DNA from: an uncultured Pseudoflavonifractor sp.
GTDB taxonomy: Bacteria; Bacillota; Clostridia; Oscillospirales; Oscillospiraceae
Direction of reading: 5' to 3'
Assembly (NCBI GenBank): GCA_947651395.1
Contig: CANSYW010000018.1
Span: 1-34,726 of the forward strand
DNA: 34,726 nucleotides
Part shown: positions 21,813 through 29,928 of the stretch, piece after piece
Position numbering within the stretch: position 1 is the first letter of the stretch
Layout of the letters: each line of letters starts with the position of its first letter
Position numbers and translations under genes: made by a program
Notes under the pieces: generated by a model
Seen by the model: only the letters and a program-made list of their open reading frames with translations
What the model was told of the DNA's origin: nothing
Databases searched by the model: none

Positions 21813-23990
21813 TCAGGGGGCGACGTCGGCCTTGAGCTCCGCCCAGGCACTGGCGTCGGCGGAGGCCTGGAAGACCTGGGTCTCCCCTTTGGCCATGGTC
21901 TCGAAAAGCTCGGTCACGCTGTCCCGGAGCGCTTGAGAGGTCATAGCCCGGAACTGATCGTTGTCGGCAAAGCCCACAAAGCCCTCGGCCAGGCCCACGG
22001 TGGAATAGGTGCCGCCGGGGAACTCATCGGCCAGAAGGGACGCCCAGGCGTCGGCAATGACGGCGGGGGAGTTGGCGTAGAAGGAGGTGACAATGGTGGC
22101 GGCCTCCTGAGGATCGGTCACGGTGAGGGTCTGGTCGCAGTCCACGCCCAGGGCGTACCGGCCGCACTCCTTGGCGGCGGTGAATACGCCCTTGCCGGCG
22201 CCGCCGGCCACCTGCCAGATCACGTCCACCCCGTCGTCATACATGGCCTTGGCCTTCTCGGCGGCCACGGGGGCCAGATCGGCCAGGAAGTCGCCCACAT
22301 AGTCCACATAGACAGTGACGCCCTGCTCCTTGGCGGCCTGGCAGAAGCTGCCGGCGTAGTCGTTGAGGCCGGGCACGTCCATACCCAGGATGATACCGAT
22401 CTTCTTGTCGGCATTGGCCTTTTCCATATCGCTGACCGTGATCTGGCTGGCGATAAAGCCCGCCAGATAGCCTAGATCCTGATTTTTATAGGTCACGCCA
22501 TAGACATTGGCATAGTCCCCCTTTGCCAGCTCATCGCTGACGAACTGGAGGTCATAGCTCATGAATTTCTGGTCGGGATAGGCCTTGGCGGCCTCCAGCA
22601 TGGCGGGGGTGCACTCGGCGCCGGCGGTGAGGATCAGGTCATACTTGCCGCTCTGGCAGGCCTCAGTAAAGAAGGGGCGGAAGTGCTCCAGCTCCTCCTC
22701 CTGAGAGGGCATCCCCTGCCCTGCGGCGATGGTGCCCATGGCCACCACGTCCACCGTCACATTCTCCAGCGCCTTGGCGCCGTTGACGCCGGCCTGGAAG
22801 TAGCTTCCGTCGTTGGGATTGGGCACCAGCACGGCCACGTGGTACTGGGCGGGGGCCTTGCTCAGATCGTAGGTGTTGGGAAACACGGCGCCGTTGAGCA
22901 CCCACACGTCGGAAAGGTCGGGAGCGCCGTCCTTCACGGTGGACACCAGGTAGTCGCCCTTGCCGTGCTCCACCCCGGGACGGTTGGCGGTGAGGATATC
23001 GCCCCAGGCGGTCTCCACCACCACCTGGACGTCGGCGGGGATGAACATGGCGAAGTTGGTGTCGGGCTGGGCCTTGGTCTTCAGGTCGATGTAGGTGTCC
23101 TTGGGCTCAAAGTCCTTGGCGGTGAGCTCGCTGCCGTCGGCCTTGGTGTAGGTCTTCATCACCTTCTCCAGCTTGGAGGGCCACAGCTCGTCCACGGTGC
23201 CCTTCAGCAGCACGGTAATGCCGTCGTCGGTGACCACGCCGGAGTTGCCCTCCAGCACGTTTTCATAGGGGGTGTCCTTGGACACCAGCATGCCCTGGAC
23301 GGTGTACTCGGTCTTGCCGGTGAGGAACCACTCCTGGCCGCCCTGGGTCAGGTAGTCGGCCAGAGTGACCACGGGGGGATCCACCTCGTCCAGCCGCATG
23401 AGGATGGTGGCGAACTCGGCCCGGGTCAGGGTCTTGTGGGGGGCCCATTCATTGTCCTGATTGCCCACCATGAGGCCGGTGTTCATGCAGTAGCTGATAT
23501 AGGGGTAGTCGGTCTTGTAGATGGAGCTGTAGTCGGCCAGGGTGCTGATCTCGGTGGTCCCGGTGGCGGGGATCTCCTTCAGGGTCAGGCCGTACCAGTG
23601 CAGAATACGGGCGATGAGGATGCGGTCGGCATCGGCCTCCAGGTTCGCGATGGTGGCGGTCTGATATCCGGCACCGTCCGCCCAGGCCACGGCGTCGGCG
23701 TACCAGGGCTGCTCGGTCCCGGCGGCGTCGGGCTTGCCCTCCCGGTTGAAGAGGGTCTGGAGGATCTGGGCGGCGGAGATGGCGGCCTCGGGCTCAAAGC
23801 CCTGGTCGGTGCCCACCATGTAGCCCTTGTCCTGGACGTAGTCCACGGCCTCGGCGTACCAGGGGCCGTCGGTCCGGGCGCCGTCGGCGGGGGTCCAGCC
23901 CTCGGGCAGGTCGGCGGCCATGGCGGGGGCTGAAAGAGCCAGAGTCAGAGCGCAGGAGAGGGCGAGACAGAGCAATTTCTTTGGGTTCAT
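21813..23990 (-). CDS. SLH-anchored BMP-family substrate-binding protein
   Basis: The 725-residue secreted protein has a signal peptide (1-25, ending APAMA) and three SLH-type repeats (about 28-205, with PWYAEAVDYVQDKGY, PWYADAVAWADGAGY and LTRAEFATILMRL) that would bind it to wall polymers. An unassigned region (about 210-390) follows, then a BMP/PnrA-type periplasmic-binding domain (about 393-715; HVAVLVPNPNDGSYFQAGVNGAK, GVTYKNQDLGYLAGFIAS, GGAGKGVFTAAKECG). BMP proteins usually are lipoproteins that bring nucleosides to an ABC transporter. Here the anchor is the cell wall instead, and no permease or ATPase gene is nearby, so it may be a sensor or scavenger. AAAGGAG precedes the ATG. Confidence 0.9.
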   Translation of the reverse strand: MNPKKLLCLALSCALTLALSAPAMAADLPEGWTPADGARTDGPWYAEAVDYVQDKGYMVGTDQGFEPEAAISAAQILQTLFNREGKPDAAGTEQPWYADAVAWADGAGYQTATIANLEADADRILIARILHWYGLTLKEIPATGTTEISTLADYSSIYKTDYPYISYCMNTGLMVGNQDNEWAPHKTLTRAEFATILMRLDEVDPPVVTLADYLTQGGQEWFLTGKTEYTVQGMLVSKDTPYENVLEGNSGVVTDDGITVLLKGTVDELWPSKLEKVMKTYTKADGSELTAKDFEPKDTYIDLKTKAQPDTNFAMFIPADVQVVVETAWGDILTANRPGVEHGKGDYLVSTVKDGAPDLSDVWVLNGAVFPNTYDLSKAPAQYHVAVLVPNPNDGSYFQAGVNGAKALENVTVDVVAMGTIAAGQGMPSQEEELEHFRPFFTEACQSGKYDLILTAGAECTPAMLEAAKAYPDQKFMSYDLQFVSDELAKGDYANVYGVTYKNQDLGYLAGFIASQITVSDMEKANADKKIGIILGMDVPGLNDYAGSFCQAAKEQGVTVYVDYVGDFLADLAPVAAEKAKAMYDDGVDVIWQVAGGAGKGVFTAAKECGRYALGVDCDQTLTVTDPQEAATIVTSFYANSPAVIADAWASLLADEFPGGTYSTVGLAEGFVGFADNDQFRAMTSQALRDSVTELFETMAKGETQVFQASADASAWAELKADVAP

Positions 23991-24035
23991 AAGGTGTATA
24001 CTCCTTTTAAATTCCCTCTGGGAGAAGGTAAACTT

Positions 24036-24064
24036 ATCATATCATTTTTGAATTGGAAATACAA
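24036..24064 (-). promoter_or_regulatory. Promoter of the SLH-BMP gene
   Basis: On the minus strand TTGTAT and TATGAT are separated by 17 bases. Confidence 0.75.
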
Positions 24065-24072
24065 GAAAAAAT

Positions 24073-24102
24073 CAAATCCCGCCCTGAAAGGGCGGGATTT
24101 GA
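24073..24102 (-). terminator. Terminator of the MerR-RDD gene
   Basis: A 13-bp stem CAAATCCCGCCCT with its complement and a 4-base loop is followed on the minus strand by ATTTTTTC. Confidence 0.88.
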
Positions 24103-24111
24103 CTGCGGTCG

Positions 24112-25551
24112 TCAGCTGAGCTGCACGGTAAAGGTCAGGCAGAGCGAGGCGGATTCGCCTGTGGGGATGGTGACCCAGGTTGCCCCGTTGGGCTCCACCC
24201 CCTCAAACCGGGCGGTCTGGGTGATCCGCACGCCCCGATAGGTGAGGTCGAAGTTCCACTGATCCCGGGGCAGAGCTTCCGTCCAGTCGTCGGGACGGAA
24301 GTTCAGGGCGTTGATCTCGCTCTGGGCGCCGGCAAAGGCCAGCAGACCGGGAAGATCCTTGGAATAGAGAAAGGAGTCCAGGAAGAAGATCCCGCCCTTG
24401 CTTTGGGCTTTGGCGGTATACTGAAAGCCTGAATCGTCGGGAAGGGGCTGCCACAGCTCCTCGTCGATCCCGGACAGGTCAATGACCACCATGTTGCCTG
24501 GGGGCTCCTGATAGCGCCCGCTCTCCTCCAGGGGGTAGGCGCCCACGTCAAGATAAGCGGCGTAGAAATTGTAGTTGCGGACAAAATCGGCCATGTCCAG
24601 CGCGCCCCGCCGGGGTGGGAGCTGCCCTTGGAGGACAAGGAGAAGGCTCAGAGCCACGGTGACCAGCCGCACCGCCACGTAGGCCGCGCACCGGCCGGCG
24701 CTCTCCGGGATATAGAGCCGCTGGGCCCTTTTTCCCGCCTGCCACTCCCACTCCCAGACGCACCGGTCCCCGTCGGCGCAGAATTTGTAGCACTTGTATT
24801 CCCGCCAAAGGGAATAGAAGGGGATGCCGCAGCCCATGCCCACCACAAAGACGTCCCAGGTCCGCTTCCGGGCCTCGGCCAGAGTCAGCTTTTCCCCTGT
24901 GGAGGAGCGCAGGACAATGCCGAAGAGGGCCTTCCCCGGGGTGGTGCCCCAGAAGTGGAGCAGAAGGGGCTCGATGAGGAGCATAAGGCCCAGGCTTACG
25001 TAGAGGTCAAAAAGCCGGAAGGGGATGCTCTGGATGAGCGAGGGGGGCAGGCGGAGGAGCAGGACGTTCAGAACGGACAGGGGAAAGCCGTAGAGGAAGA
25101 GATCCAGGCCCCGGGCAAAGCACCGGCGCCAGGGGTGCCCCGGCAGGGCCTGATCCTCCGGGGGAGCGAACCGCTCCGGGGCGGGGGAGCGATCCAGCTC
25201 GGCCAGCCAGGGCTGTGGGTTCAAAGAGGCGTAGGCAGTCCCCGCGTCCCGCAGCTTTTGACACACCGCTCTGGCCTGCTCCAGAGCGGCCTGATCCCGC
25301 TGAAGCTCCTGAAGCTGCCGCTCCAGGGCCCGGGTCAGGGTCAGCTCTCCGTGCTGGAGGGCGCGGATGGAGTCCAGATCCAGGTGGAGCCGCCGCAGGA
25401 GCTTGATCCGCTCCAGGGTCTCCACATCCTCGGGGGAGTAGTCCCGATAGCCGTTGGAGCTCCGGCGGGGGGTGAGGAGCCCCTCCTGTTCGTAAAAACG
25501 GATGTTGGCCCGGGTCATTCCCACGGTCTGTTCCAATTCCTTGATGGTCAT
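24112..25551 (-). CDS. Membrane-anchored MerR regulator fused to an RDD domain
   Basis: The 479-residue protein begins with a MerR DNA-binding domain (about 1-70: TIKELEQTVGMTRANIRFYEQEGLL, NGYRDYSPEDVETLERI), then a coiled-coil dimerisation helix (about 70-105). An RDD-type membrane region follows (about 140-260, RRCFARGLDLFLYG with the Arg and Asp of the motif, TTPGKALFGIVLRSSTG). A further membrane helix near 295-315 leads to a C-terminal domain of about 160 residues that should lie outside the cell. This would be a one-component transmembrane regulator sensing an outside signal. ATG 25551 lies 6 bases after AGGAGGT, better than the GTG six bases upstream. Its promoter has the 19-bp spacer typical of MerR targets, so it may control itself. 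Confidence 0.88.
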   Translation of the reverse strand: MTIKELEQTVGMTRANIRFYEQEGLLTPRRSSNGYRDYSPEDVETLERIKLLRRLHLDLDSIRALQHGELTLTRALERQLQELQRDQAALEQARAVCQKLRDAGTAYASLNPQPWLAELDRSPAPERFAPPEDQALPGHPWRRCFARGLDLFLYGFPLSVLNVLLLRLPPSLIQSIPFRLFDLYVSLGLMLLIEPLLLHFWGTTPGKALFGIVLRSSTGEKLTLAEARKRTWDVFVVGMGCGIPFYSLWREYKCYKFCADGDRCVWEWEWQAGKRAQRLYIPESAGRCAAYVAVRLVTVALSLLLVLQGQLPPRRGALDMADFVRNYNFYAAYLDVGAYPLEESGRYQEPPGNMVVIDLSGIDEELWQPLPDDSGFQYTAKAQSKGGIFFLDSFLYSKDLPGLLAFAGAQSEINALNFRPDDWTEALPRDQWNFDLTYRGVRITQTARFEGVEPNGATWVTIPTGESASLCLTFTVQLS

Positions 25552-25570
25552 AAGCACACCTCCTGGGACC

Positions 25571-25601
25571 AGTGTAGGGTATCAAGGGACTTTACAGTCA
25601 A
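25571..25601 (-). promoter_or_regulatory. MerR-type promoter with 19-bp spacer
   Basis: On the minus strand TTGACT and TACACT are separated by 19 bases. Overlong spacers of 19-20 bp mark promoters activated by MerR proteins through DNA distortion. A clear dyad in the spacer is not obvious. Confidence 0.6.
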
Positions 25602-25611
25602 GAGGAAAATG

Positions 25612-25647
25612 AAAAAAAGGGGCATTTTTTTAAAATGCCCCTTTTTT
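25612..25647. terminator. Terminator of the SLH protein gene
   Basis: A stem GGGGCATTTT with AAAATGCCCC across a 3-base loop is flanked by A and T runs, so it works in either direction; it lies just after the stop of the leftward gene. Confidence 0.88.
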
Positions 25648-25653
25648 CATTGT

Positions 25654-26853
25654 TCACCCCTGGGGGAAGTATTCAATAATAAGCCTGTCCAATTCCGCCA
25701 GGGCGGTCTCATCCACCGTCCAGCTTCCCTGAGAGGTGGGCTGGGGTTGGAGCAGAACGGTTCGGGGCTCCAGGCTTCCGGTAATGGGGGCCTTGTCCCG
25801 AAAAAGAGCGATGAGACCCTGGGCCCACTCTTTGTCCATGGCCCGGTATTCCCGGTCGGTCATGGCGAGCTGGAGTTCCAGGGGGTACTTTTCGTAAAAG
25901 GGCTTCATGGCGGCGCCGAGGGCGGCGTCGGTGATGCGGATGATATTGAGGGGGGAGACCGACAGCCGCACAGACCAGGCCCCGTCCTCCGCCTCGGCGG
26001 AGGAGACCACCTGAAACTCCAGATGGGAATAGACCTGGGCATAGATCTCCATCAGGGCCGCGCGCATCTCCTCGGTGGGGTACTCCACGTTATAGATGAG
26101 CAGGAAATAGTCGGCGGCTTCCCGCAGGCGCTTGTCGTAGGCGCGCTTGGCCCCGGCCTCGCTGAGGCCGGAGAGCTTGAGATAGGCGGGGTCGAACTGA
26201 CCCAGATAGGAGGCCCGGAGAAGCCCCTCAATATAGGTCTCCGCCTCGGGCCGACAGGGAGGGACCAGCTGGGACAGAAGCATCAGCATTGTGGCAAGCT
26301 CCGCCTGGGAGGCGCCGGCGTTGGGCATGACAGCGCCCTCATGGCCGGAGATGAGGCCGTATCCGGCGCACATGAGCATTCCGTCATAGGCCCAATCGGG
26401 GATCTCGGTCATATCGGTAAAGACGGTTCCCGCGGGCAGGCCCACCCGGGGAAACCCTTTTTGAAGCAGATAGCGCTCAAAGACGACGGACAGCTCCGCA
26501 CGGGTGATAACGGCGTCGCCCCGGAAGGCACGGTCATGATCCCCGGCGATCAGGCCCTGTTCCTTGGCCCAGGCGGCGGCGGTGGCGTACCAGGCGTCGG
26601 CGGGGACGTCGGAATAGAAAAAGGGCTTGGCGGGGTAGGGGCGGCCGGCCATGTTCCACAGAGCCTGGAAAACGGCGGCGCGGGTGGCCGGGGTCTGAGG
26701 GGCGAAGCCCTCCTCCACGCCGTTCATCAGGCCCTCCCGGCGCACGAAGTTTTCCCCTTCGGCGTACCAGGGGACTTCCTCAGCACATTGGGCGATGGGG
26801 GTCAATGTGAGGGCGGCGGCCAGTGCCAGCGCCAGGGTCCTCCTCCAGTTCAT
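25654..26853 (-). CDS. SLH-domain cell-wall protein sharing a domain with the lipoprotein at 8680-9414
   Basis: The 399-residue secreted protein has a signal peptide (1-23) and three SLH repeats (about 25-190: PWYAEGENFVRREGLM, AWYATAAAWAKEQGLI and WAYDGMLMCAGYGLI, with ITRAELSVVFERYL). A C-terminal domain of about 190 residues follows. That domain aligns by eye with the lipoprotein at 8680-9414: IYAQVYSHLEFQVVSS, then VRLSVSPLNIIRI, and LDRLIIEY at the end. Function is unknown; it should sit on wall polymers at the cell surface. It runs in the same direction as MerR-RDD, but a terminator separates them. Confidence 0.88.
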   Translation of the reverse strand: MNWRRTLALALAAALTLTPIAQCAEEVPWYAEGENFVRREGLMNGVEEGFAPQTPATRAAVFQALWNMAGRPYPAKPFFYSDVPADAWYATAAAWAKEQGLIAGDHDRAFRGDAVITRAELSVVFERYLLQKGFPRVGLPAGTVFTDMTEIPDWAYDGMLMCAGYGLISGHEGAVMPNAGASQAELATMLMLLSQLVPPCRPEAETYIEGLLRASYLGQFDPAYLKLSGLSEAGAKRAYDKRLREAADYFLLIYNVEYPTEEMRAALMEIYAQVYSHLEFQVVSSAEAEDGAWSVRLSVSPLNIIRITDAALGAAMKPFYEKYPLELQLAMTDREYRAMDKEWAQGLIALFRDKAPITGSLEPRTVLLQPQPTSQGSWTVDETALAELDRLIIEYFPQG

Positions 26854-26887
26854 AGGCCTGCTCTTCTCCTTTGTAAGATATCACCCT

Positions 26888-26916
26888 ATTTTAACAGGAA
26901 AAGGGGAAAAAGACAA
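26888..26916 (-). promoter_or_regulatory. Promoter of the SLH protein gene
   Basis: On the minus strand TTGTCT and TAAAAT are separated by 17 bases, about 30 bases before the start codon. Confidence 0.7.
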
Positions 26917-26933
26917 ACCCATTTTTATGCCGG

Positions 26934-27533
26934 TTATGTATGCTCCAGCTCCATGACGGAGATCTCATAGGCGGTGCGCTCCTCTTCCCGGCCTCCCGTC
27001 ACCTTGCGGTACTTCCGGCTCTGGAGCCGGCCGATGAGACGCACCTCATCCCCCACCGAGAGCTCGCCGCAGGAGCGGGCCAGAGCTCCCCAGGTGATGC
27101 AGGGCAGGTAGTCGGCGCGGCCATAGTGCCGGTTCACCGCCAGCAGCAGATCACAGATCTCCCGGCCCAGGGGGGTGCGGCGGAGGTTGGGCGCCTTGCA
27201 AAGAACGCCTTGGAGTTCCAAATGGTTGAGGTGCTCACCCTCCGTGGGCTGGAGGCTCCGGGCAAAAAAGGAGATGACCAGCCGCGCGCCCACCCCGGTG
27301 CGATTATTGAAGGAGCGCACCTCTCCCGACGCTTGATATTCCCGGCCCGCCGTTACGGGACATTGGGAGAGAAGCTCCTCGGAGACCACAATATTGAGTA
27401 TGTCGGCGGCGCCGCTCAGGCGCTCCACCTCCAGGGGGAATGTATAGTAGGCCACTCCGTGATTGCTGTGGGAAAGGCGGGGCTCCTCCGCCGCACGGCC
27501 CCGCAGGGAGGCCAGATTTTTGCCGCTGTCCAT
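26934..27533 (-). CDS. Single-stranded DNA-binding-like OB-fold protein
   Basis: The 199-residue product looks like a divergent SSB/PriB-type OB-fold protein: an N-terminal strand-rich part (GVAYYTFPLEVERLSGAADILNIVVSE), a middle DNA-binding region with NNRTGVGARLVISFFARSL, and CITWGALARSCGELSVGDEVRLIGRLQSRKY, which is the characteristic SSB turn, followed by YEISVMELE. It lacks the acidic tail (DDDIPF-like) through which main SSB proteins recruit partners, so it is probably an accessory SSB. ATG 27533 has AAGGAG at 9 bases. The frame stays open far upstream, but that part is the antisense-frame shadow of the beta-CASP gene. Confidence 0.8.
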   Translation of the reverse strand: MDSGKNLASLRGRAAEEPRLSHSNHGVAYYTFPLEVERLSGAADILNIVVSEELLSQCPVTAGREYQASGEVRSFNNRTGVGARLVISFFARSLQPTEGEHLNHLELQGVLCKAPNLRRTPLGREICDLLLAVNRHYGRADYLPCITWGALARSCGELSVGDEVRLIGRLQSRKYRKVTGGREEERTAYEISVMELEHT

Positions 27534-27605
27534 GCTGCCACGCTCCTTGTCAGTGAAAGCTGTTGTGTGACAGTATATGAGACAGGCCCTGCCCCTATGA
27601 CAGAC

Positions 27606-27636
27606 AAAGCCCCTCTCCCAGCGGAGAGGGGCTTTT
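27606..27636 (-). terminator. Terminator of the beta-CASP RNase gene
   Basis: A 13-bp stem AAAGCCCCTCTCC with its complement has a 4-base loop. The minus-strand tail is TTTGTCTGTC, so termination may be incomplete and feed the ssb-like gene. Confidence 0.75.
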
Positions 27637-27646
27637 GACGCTGTGT

Positions 27647-29248
27647 TTATCGGTCCCACTTTTGGATGAGGGCCCGGATCTGATCGGCGAACTTGCCCAG
27701 ATCCTTGTTGGAGCCTCCCTTGTTGTGGCGGATGACGGCCAGCAGCTGCTGGCCCGCCTCCTCCAGCCGCCGGTAGGCGGGGGAGCCCGCAGGGGAGGAG
27801 GAATGGACTTCCTTGATGGCCGGGGGGATGCCGGGGGCCAGCATCCGGTCGGCGAGCAGGTCGTAGACCTCCTCGTAGTCGGGGGCGTGGGCGGCAAAGC
27901 CCTTTTCTTTGAGCAGGTCGGCGTAGGCCACGGTCACATCCTTGTCCCCGTGCACCACAAAAACCTGCCGGGGCCGCTGGGCGGAGAAGGAGTCCATCCA
28001 CTTGAGCAGCCCCGCCTGATCGGCGTGGGAGGAGAGCCCCTCCACCCGGGTGATGCGGGCCTGGACCCAGATCTCCTCCCCGAAGAGCTTTACTGTTCTA
28101 GCGCCCTCCAAAAGCCGACGGCCCAGACTGCCCTCGGCCTGATAGCCCACGAAGACCACGGTGCATTCTCTGCGCCAGAGGTTGTGCTTGAGATGGTGGC
28201 GGATGCGCCCCGCGTCGCACATGCCGGAGGCGGAGAGGATGACCCGGGCCCTGCCGTCGGCGTTGAGGGCCTTGGACTCCTCCACCGTCTGGGTCAGGGT
28301 CAGGTTGGGGAACTGGAACAGGTTGCCCTTCTGAACGGCGGCGATGGCCTCCTCATCCAGGTAGCCGGTAAGGTCTCCGGCAAAGATCTCCGTGGCCTCC
28401 CTGGCCAGGGGGGAGTCCACCACTACCTCGAAGTTGGGGACGCTCTTTACCAGTCCCTCCTGCTTGATCTCCCGGATGAAGTACAAAAGCTCCTGTGTGC
28501 GGCCCACGGCGAAGGCGGGGATGATCACATTGCCGCCCTGGCCCAGGGTCTCGTCAATGATTTGGGCCAGCTCCTCCTTATAGGGGGCCATCTTTCCGTG
28601 GAATCGGTCGCCGTAAGTGGATTCGGTGACCACAAAGTCCGCTGAGCCCTCAATGGGCTGGGGATCCCGGATGATGGGCTGGTCGGTGTTGCCCAGATCC
28701 CCGGAAAAGACGATCTTCCGGGTGACGCCAGCCTCGGTGAGCCAGAGCTGCGCCTCGGCGGAGCCCAGCAGGTGGCCCGCATCCACAAATTCCAGCTCCA
28801 CGTCGTCGTTGAGGGGGATCCGCTGCCCGTACTCCACCGGGATGAGCAGATCCAGGGTGGCCTGGGCGTCCTGAATGGTGTAGAGGGGTTCCACCGGCGG
28901 CTTGCCCGCCCGCTTTCCCTTCTGGTTTTCCCAGTTGGCGTCGCTCTCCTGGATGTGGGCGGAGTCCAGCAGCATGATGCCCAGCAGTTTGGCGGTGAGC
29001 CGGGTACAGTAGATGGGCCCCGCAAAGCCCCGCTTGACCAGCAGGGGGAGCCGTCCGGAGTGGTCGATGTGGGCGTGGGTGACAATGACGGAATCTATCA
29101 TGCCGGGATGAAAATCCAGCACGCTGTTGTCCTTCTCGTCCCGGCCCTGCTGGAGGCCGCAGTCGATGAGATATTTGCGCCCGCCGCACTCCACGCAATG
29201 ACAGCTTCCGGTGACGGCCCGGGCCGCGCCGAAGAATGTCAGCTTCAT
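27647..29248 (-). CDS. Metallo-beta-lactamase fold, beta-CASP RNA-processing nuclease
   Basis: The 533-residue protein belongs to the CPSF/Ysh1-like bacterial MBL-beta-CASP group. It starts KLTFFGAARAVTGSCHCVE, carries the zinc motif THAHIDHSGRLP near residue 58, a beta-CASP insert with FAVGRTQELLYFI and SASGMCDAGRIRHHL near residue 350, and the RMMBL end (VEGLSSHADQAGLLKW near residue 425, VFVVHGD). A C-terminal extension of about 70 residues follows. It probably acts on RNA as endo- or exonuclease in the cytosol. GGAGGGA is 5 bases before ATG 29248; a longer open frame upstream has no ribosome site and is not conserved in kind. Confidence 0.92.
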   Translation of the reverse strand: MKLTFFGAARAVTGSCHCVECGGRKYLIDCGLQQGRDEKDNSVLDFHPGMIDSVIVTHAHIDHSGRLPLLVKRGFAGPIYCTRLTAKLLGIMLLDSAHIQESDANWENQKGKRAGKPPVEPLYTIQDAQATLDLLIPVEYGQRIPLNDDVELEFVDAGHLLGSAEAQLWLTEAGVTRKIVFSGDLGNTDQPIIRDPQPIEGSADFVVTESTYGDRFHGKMAPYKEELAQIIDETLGQGGNVIIPAFAVGRTQELLYFIREIKQEGLVKSVPNFEVVVDSPLAREATEIFAGDLTGYLDEEAIAAVQKGNLFQFPNLTLTQTVEESKALNADGRARVILSASGMCDAGRIRHHLKHNLWRRECTVVFVGYQAEGSLGRRLLEGARTVKLFGEEIWVQARITRVEGLSSHADQAGLLKWMDSFSAQRPRQVFVVHGDKDVTVAYADLLKEKGFAAHAPDYEEVYDLLADRMLAPGIPPAIKEVHSSSPAGSPAYRRLEEAGQQLLAVIRHNKGGSNKDLGKFADQIRALIQKWDR

Positions 29249-29288
29249 AAAAATCCCTCCTATGCAAAAATACTTGACCGTTAAGTTT

Positions 29289-29297
29289 AGTATAGCA
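29289..29297 (-). promoter_or_regulatory. Extended -10 promoter of the beta-CASP gene
   Basis: On the minus strand TGCTATACT forms an extended -10; no good -35 is seen. Confidence 0.6.
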
Positions 29298-29464
29298 CAC
29301 CTGGAGAGGAAATCTATGAAAAAATTATGAAAAAATGAGAAACCTTTTGGAACCTCTCTGGGGGAACCCTCCCAACAGCTCCTTTTGGGGAAGAAATTTG
29401 TCCTAAAACACAGGCGGCAAAGGTCTTTGCTTTTGTTATGCTGGATCCGGTGGTGATGAGAAGT

Positions 29465-29740
29465 ATGAGCGACCCAATTATCGTAGCCCTGATCGGCCTG
29501 GCCGGCTCCTGCATCGGCTCGGTGATCGGTATCGTGGCAAGCTCCCGGCTGACACAGTACCGCATCGAGCAGTTGGAGAAGAAGGTGGACAAGCACAACA
29601 ACATCATTGAGCGTACCTTTCAGCTCGAAAAAGAAGTGGAGCTGATGGGGGCCAGGCTGGAAGGGGCGGAAAAACTGCTGACCGAGAAGGTCAAGGTAGT
29701 CAATCATCGGATCGAGGATCTGGAAAAGGAGGGAGAGTGA
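29465..29740 (+). CDS. Phage XhlA-like lysis accessory protein
   Basis: The 91-residue protein has an N-terminal hydrophobic helix (IIVALIGLAGSCIGSVIGIVAS, about 4-26) followed by a coiled coil (about 31-91, YRIEQLEKKVDKHNN). This layout is common in the gene before the holin in Firmicute prophages. ATG 29465 is about 9 bases after GGTGGTG; two in-frame starts lie upstream but lack spacing. Its stop overlaps the region just before the holin-like gene. No promoter or phage structural gene is visible upstream; the preceding gene is the divergent chromosomal beta-CASP nuclease. Confidence 0.75.
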   Translation: MSDPIIVALIGLAGSCIGSVIGIVASSRLTQYRIEQLEKKVDKHNNIIERTFQLEKEVELMGARLEGAEKLLTEKVKVVNHRIEDLEKEGE

Positions 29741-29742
29741 GC

Positions 29743-29925
29743 ATGAACATGAAAGAGAAGCTGGCGAAACTGGTGGACGTGAAGAGTATCGTCACCCTGG
29801 GGCTGACGGTCTGTATGGCCGGACTGCTGTTTTCCGGGGTGGAGCCGTCCAAAGAGGTGCTGGCCCTGTTCTGTACCAGCTACGGGGCCATCATCACCTA
29901 CTTCTTCACCAGAAAGGAGGGATGA
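29743..29925 (+). CDS. Small holin-like membrane protein
   Basis: The 60-residue product has a charged N-terminus (MNMKEKLAKLVDVK), two hydrophobic segments (about 15-32 and 38-54) and a basic end (FFTRKEG). This fits a small phage holin that opens the membrane for an endolysin. GGAGGG lies 9 bases before ATG 29743; an overlapping GTG at 29737 is too close to it. The amidase gene follows 3 bases later. Holin function is inferred from size, topology and the neighbouring amidase. Confidence 0.7.
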   Translation: MNMKEKLAKLVDVKSIVTLGLTVCMAGLLFSGVEPSKEVLALFCTSYGAIITYFFTRKEG

Positions 29926-29928
29926 AGG

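Noticed and set aside
24628..26970. Open frame of 780 codons on the plus strand
   Set aside because: It is antisense to MerR-RDD and the SLH gene and runs through two promoters and a terminator.
27534..28001. Longer version of the ssb-like protein starting near 28001
   Set aside because: The extra part overlaps the beta-CASP gene in another frame, is Pro/Gly/Arg-rich without a fold, and passes through a terminator; ATG 27533 has a good ribosome site.
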